Assembly: GCA_964586775.1 (NCBI GenBank)
Contig: CAZPJD010000009.1
Coordinates: forward strand, 1-7,222
DNA length: 7,222 nucleotides
Direction of reading: 5' to 3'
Source: JADLEX01 sp964586775
GTDB taxonomy: Bacteria; Lernaellota; Lernaellaia; JACKCT01
Part shown: piece by piece, positions 5,054 to 7,222 of the stretch
How the letters are laid out: every line of letters starts with the position of its first letter
Numbering within the stretch: the stretch's first letter is position 1
Made by a program: the position numbers and the translations under genes
The notes under the pieces: generated by a model
The model's database searches: none
The model's input: the letters and a program-made list of their open reading frames with translations, nothing else
Told to the model about the DNA's origin: nothing

Positions 5054-6751
5054 ATGGCGAAACGCATCGGCGAAATCCTGATCGAGCGAGGCGTCATCGG
5101 CGCCGAAACCCTCGCGTCCGCGCTCGACGCGCAAAAAGAGCGCGGCGGAATGCTCGGCGAGGTCCTCATCAAGATGAAGGCCGCAACCGAGTCCGACGTA
5201 TTGGCCGCCCTCGCCGACCAGTTCCATCTCGACTTCGTCGATTCGATCCCGACCGATCAGGTCGACCTCGCCCTGCTGCAAAAAGTGCCGATCGGCTACG
5301 CCAAGCGAAACTTCATCCTGCCGATCCGCATCGAGGACGAAAAAATCCGCGTGGCGTGCGCCGACCCGCTCGACTACGAGGTGCTCGACGACCTGCGCAT
5401 CTATCTGGGCGGCGAGATCCGCCCGGTGCTCTCCACGCAGGGCGTCATCTTCGACACGATCAACATCGTGTACGACCGCGCCAAGGAAACGACCGAGCAG
5501 GTGCTCGACGACCTCGAGGACGATCAGGGACCGACGACCTTCGACCTCGACGAGATGGTGGACCTGATCGACGCCACCGACGAGGATGCGCCGATCATCC
5601 GGCTCATCAACCACCTGCTCTACCGGTCGGTCAAGGAACGCGCGTCGGACATCCATATCGAGGTCTTCGAAAACGAGATCATCGTGCGTTTTCGCATCGA
5701 CGGCGTGCTCTACGAGATCCTGCGTCCGCCCAAACGCTTCCACAACGCGATCGCGACGCGCGTAAAGATCATGGCGAAGCTCAATATCGCCGAAAAGCGC
5801 GTGCCGCAGGACGGCCGCATTCGCATCAAGATCGCCGGCAAGGACATCGACATCCGCACGAGCATCATTCCCACGGCGTGGGGCGAGCGCGTCGTCATGC
5901 GTCTGCTGGACAAATCGCAGGTGCGTCTCGATCTTTCGACGCTCGGTCTCGATCCGCCCAAGCTCGCGCTGGTCGAGGATCTGATCCGCCATTCGCACGG
6001 CATCATCCTCGTCACGGGCCCCACCGGTTCGGGCAAGACGACGACCCTCTACGCCGCGCTGGTGCGTCTCAACAACCCCGACGTCAATATCCTCACGGTC
6101 GAGGACCCGGTCGAGTATCAGATCCCCGGCATCGGCCAGATGCAGGTGAATCCCAAGATCGAACTCACCTTCGCGTCGGGCCTGCGATCGTTCCTGCGTC
6201 AGGACCCCGACATCATCCTCGTCGGCGAAATCCGCGACCTCGAAACGGCCGAGATCGCGATCCAGGCGTCGCTCACCGGCCATCTCGTCTTCTCGACGCT
6301 GCACACCAACGACTCCGCCAGCGCCTTCACGCGTCTCGTGGACATGGGCGTCGAGCCCTTCCTCGTGTCGAGCTCGCTCATCGGCGTCGTGGCGCAGCGC
6401 CTCGTGCGCATCTTGTGCCCCCAGTGCAAGGAAGCGTACGACGTGACCGAAGAAGAGCTCGCCAAGATCGGTCTCACGCCGGCCGACGTGACGGGCCCGA
6501 TCTATCGCCCCACGGGGTGCCCGAACTGCCTGCAGACCGGCTACTCGGATCGCGAGGCGATCTACGAGATTCTCGTCATGCGCGAGAACATCCAGCAGCT
6601 CATCCTCAAGAACGCCGACGCGAACACGATCAAGCGCCAGGCGATCGCCAACGGCATGGCCACGCTGAGAAAAGACGGCGCCAGAAAGGTGCTGCTCGGC
6701 TTCACGAGCATCCCCGAGGTCATGCGCGTCACCAGCGAAGACATCGCCTAG
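5054..6751 (+). CDS. gspE: Type II secretion system ATPase GspE
   Basis: Cytoplasmic hexameric ATPase that powers pseudopilus assembly at the inner-membrane platform. Its 565 residues are normal for the family. Residues 1-145 are the N-terminal platform-binding region, and 4-56 fit two MshEN-type nucleotide-binding motifs. An acidic linker (about 143-180) leads to the core: ASDIHIE at 197-203, RFRIDGVL (212-219), and Walker A GPTGSGKTT at 322-330 with Lys328. The Asp box is around 347-355 (LTVEDPVEY), Walker B is DIILVGEIRD at 386-395, and the His box is LTGHLVFSTLHTNDS (407-421). A four-cysteine zinc site is formed by C455, C458, C489 and C492, typical of GspE and PilB relatives. All catalytic motifs are intact. 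The position between gspD and gspF makes GspE rather than a pilus ATPase the clear choice. The ATG at 5054 begins the MAKRIGEIL segment; no strong ribosome site precedes it, suggesting coupling to gspD 11 bases upstream. Confidence 0.96.
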   Translation: MAKRIGEILIERGVIGAETLASALDAQKERGGMLGEVLIKMKAATESDVLAALADQFHLDFVDSIPTDQVDLALLQKVPIGYAKRNFILPIRIEDEKIRVACADPLDYEVLDDLRIYLGGEIRPVLSTQGVIFDTINIVYDRAKETTEQVLDDLEDDQGPTTFDLDEMVDLIDATDEDAPIIRLINHLLYRSVKERASDIHIEVFENEIIVRFRIDGVLYEILRPPKRFHNAIATRVKIMAKLNIAEKRVPQDGRIRIKIAGKDIDIRTSIIPTAWGERVVMRLLDKSQVRLDLSTLGLDPPKLALVEDLIRHSHGIILVTGPTGSGKTTTLYAALVRLNNPDVNILTVEDPVEYQIPGIGQMQVNPKIELTFASGLRSFLRQDPDIILVGEIRDLETAEIAIQASLTGHLVFSTLHTNDSASAFTRLVDMGVEPFLVSSSLIGVVAQRLVRILCPQCKEAYDVTEEELAKIGLTPADVTGPIYRPTGCPNCLQTGYSDREAIYEILVMRENIQQLILKNADANTIKRQAIANGMATLRKDGARKVLLGFTSIPEVMRVTSEDIA

Positions 6752-6755
6752 GACC

Positions 6756-7222
6756 ATGCCCGTCTACAGCTACAAAGCCATGGATGCCCGGGGCAAGAAC
6801 GTCTCGGGGATCATCGACGCCGAGAGCGAGAAGGCGGCGAAGGCCAAGCTGCGCAAGGAAGGCAAGTTCCCGACCCTGGTCGAGGAAACGCAAAAGGGCA
6901 AGGCGACGCGCGGCAAGGGCCTGTCGATGGAGATCGACCTGCGCATGCTGCTCGGGCGGGTGAAGGCGCGGGACCTGGCCATCGCCACGCGGCAGTTCGC
7001 CACCCTGATCGGCGCGCGCATCCCCATGGACAACTCGCTGCAGGCGCTCGCCAAGCAGGTCGAGAACCCCGTTCTGCAAAAAACCTATTCGCAGATTCGC
7101 GATCGCGTCACGCAGGGCACCTCGCTCGCCAATGCGCTGCGCGAGTTCCCCAAGGTGTTCCCGCCGCTGTACACGAACATGGTCGCCGCGGGCGAGGAGT
7201 CGGGCACGCTCGAAGCCGTGCT
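6756..7222 (+). CDS. gspF: Type II secretion system inner-membrane protein GspF (partial, 5' end)
   Basis: Polytopic inner-membrane protein at the centre of the T2SS platform, which contacts GspE and drives pseudopilin assembly. Only the first 155 codons are present; the frame is open to the right edge. The start is typical of the family: MPVYSYKAMDARGKNVSG, then a small N-terminal domain whose A/E-rich helix runs from about 22 to 35. The first T2SSF cytoplasmic helical domain begins near 71 (ARDLAIATRQFATLIGARIP) and includes GTSLANAL (121-128). It ends in the family signature AGEESGTL (145-152), just before the expected first membrane segment, which lies beyond the window. The ATG at 6756 follows the gspE TAG by 4 bases, so translation is probably coupled. 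No defect is seen in the visible part. About 250 further residues are expected. Confidence 0.94.
   Translation, partial: MPVYSYKAMDARGKNVSGIIDAESEKAAKAKLRKEGKFPTLVEETQKGKATRGKGLSMEIDLRMLLGRVKARDLAIATRQFATLIGARIPMDNSLQALAKQVENPVLQKTYSQIRDRVTQGTSLANALREFPKVFPPLYTNMVAAGEESGTLEAV

Noticed and set aside
5054..6751. Type IV pilus ATPase PilB as an alternative identity for the ATPase gene
   Set aside because: PilB shares the Walker, zinc and MshEN-like features, but the gene sits between a PDZ-bearing GspC with secretin GspD and a GspF, which is T2SS gene order.
4805..6757. 650-codon open frame on the - strand opposite gspE
   Set aside because: It is antisense to an ATPase with all Walker, Asp and His box motifs. 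The composition is biased and low in information, and no ribosome site is visible.

Overview
The window is GC-rich DNA with dense coding and third codon positions that are mostly G or C. It carries the front of a type II secretion system (T2SS) operon in the order gspC-gspD-gspE-gspF, all on the + strand. A T2SS means a diderm bacterium. The domain set, the high GC and the low-complexity inserts in the secretin would fit a deltaproteobacterial-type genome (Myxococcota, Desulfobacterota or a neighbouring candidate phylum), but nothing in the window fixes the taxon.

Layout. Positions 1-108 (+) look like the last 35 codons of an unidentified gene. It meets, tail to tail and with overlapping stop codons, a gene on the - strand (105-1064) for an envelope-targeted SGNH/GDSL hydrolase with all its catalytic blocks. 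The 343-base gap at 1065-1407 separates that gene from the divergent gsp operon. It holds an imperfect 28-base direct repeat, a cluster of GTGC half-sites with inverted repeats, and a weak promoter-like pair. From 1408 the operon runs to the window end with very short spacers: gspC (1408-2283), gspD (2328-5042, with an alternative GTG start at 2280 overlapping the gspC stop), gspE (5054-6751) and the first 155 codons of gspF (6756 to the edge).

How the genes work together. GspD forms the outer-membrane secretin channel. GspC, anchored in the inner membrane, links it through its HR domain to the inner-membrane platform. GspE is the cytoplasmic hexameric ATPase, and GspF is the polytopic platform protein it acts on to drive pseudopilus assembly. 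The pseudopilins and remaining platform genes probably lie beyond the right edge.

The most interesting points are these. The GspE N-terminus carries two 24-residue motifs separated by 5 residues, the layout of the c-di-GMP-binding MshEN domain. The secretin has an acidic N-terminal linker, long Arg/Gly/Ala-rich inserts in N2 and N3, and a purely acidic Gly-Asp/Glu tail. The intergenic region has unexplained repeat structure. I see no clearly new system: this is a recognisable T2SS with some unusual decorations.
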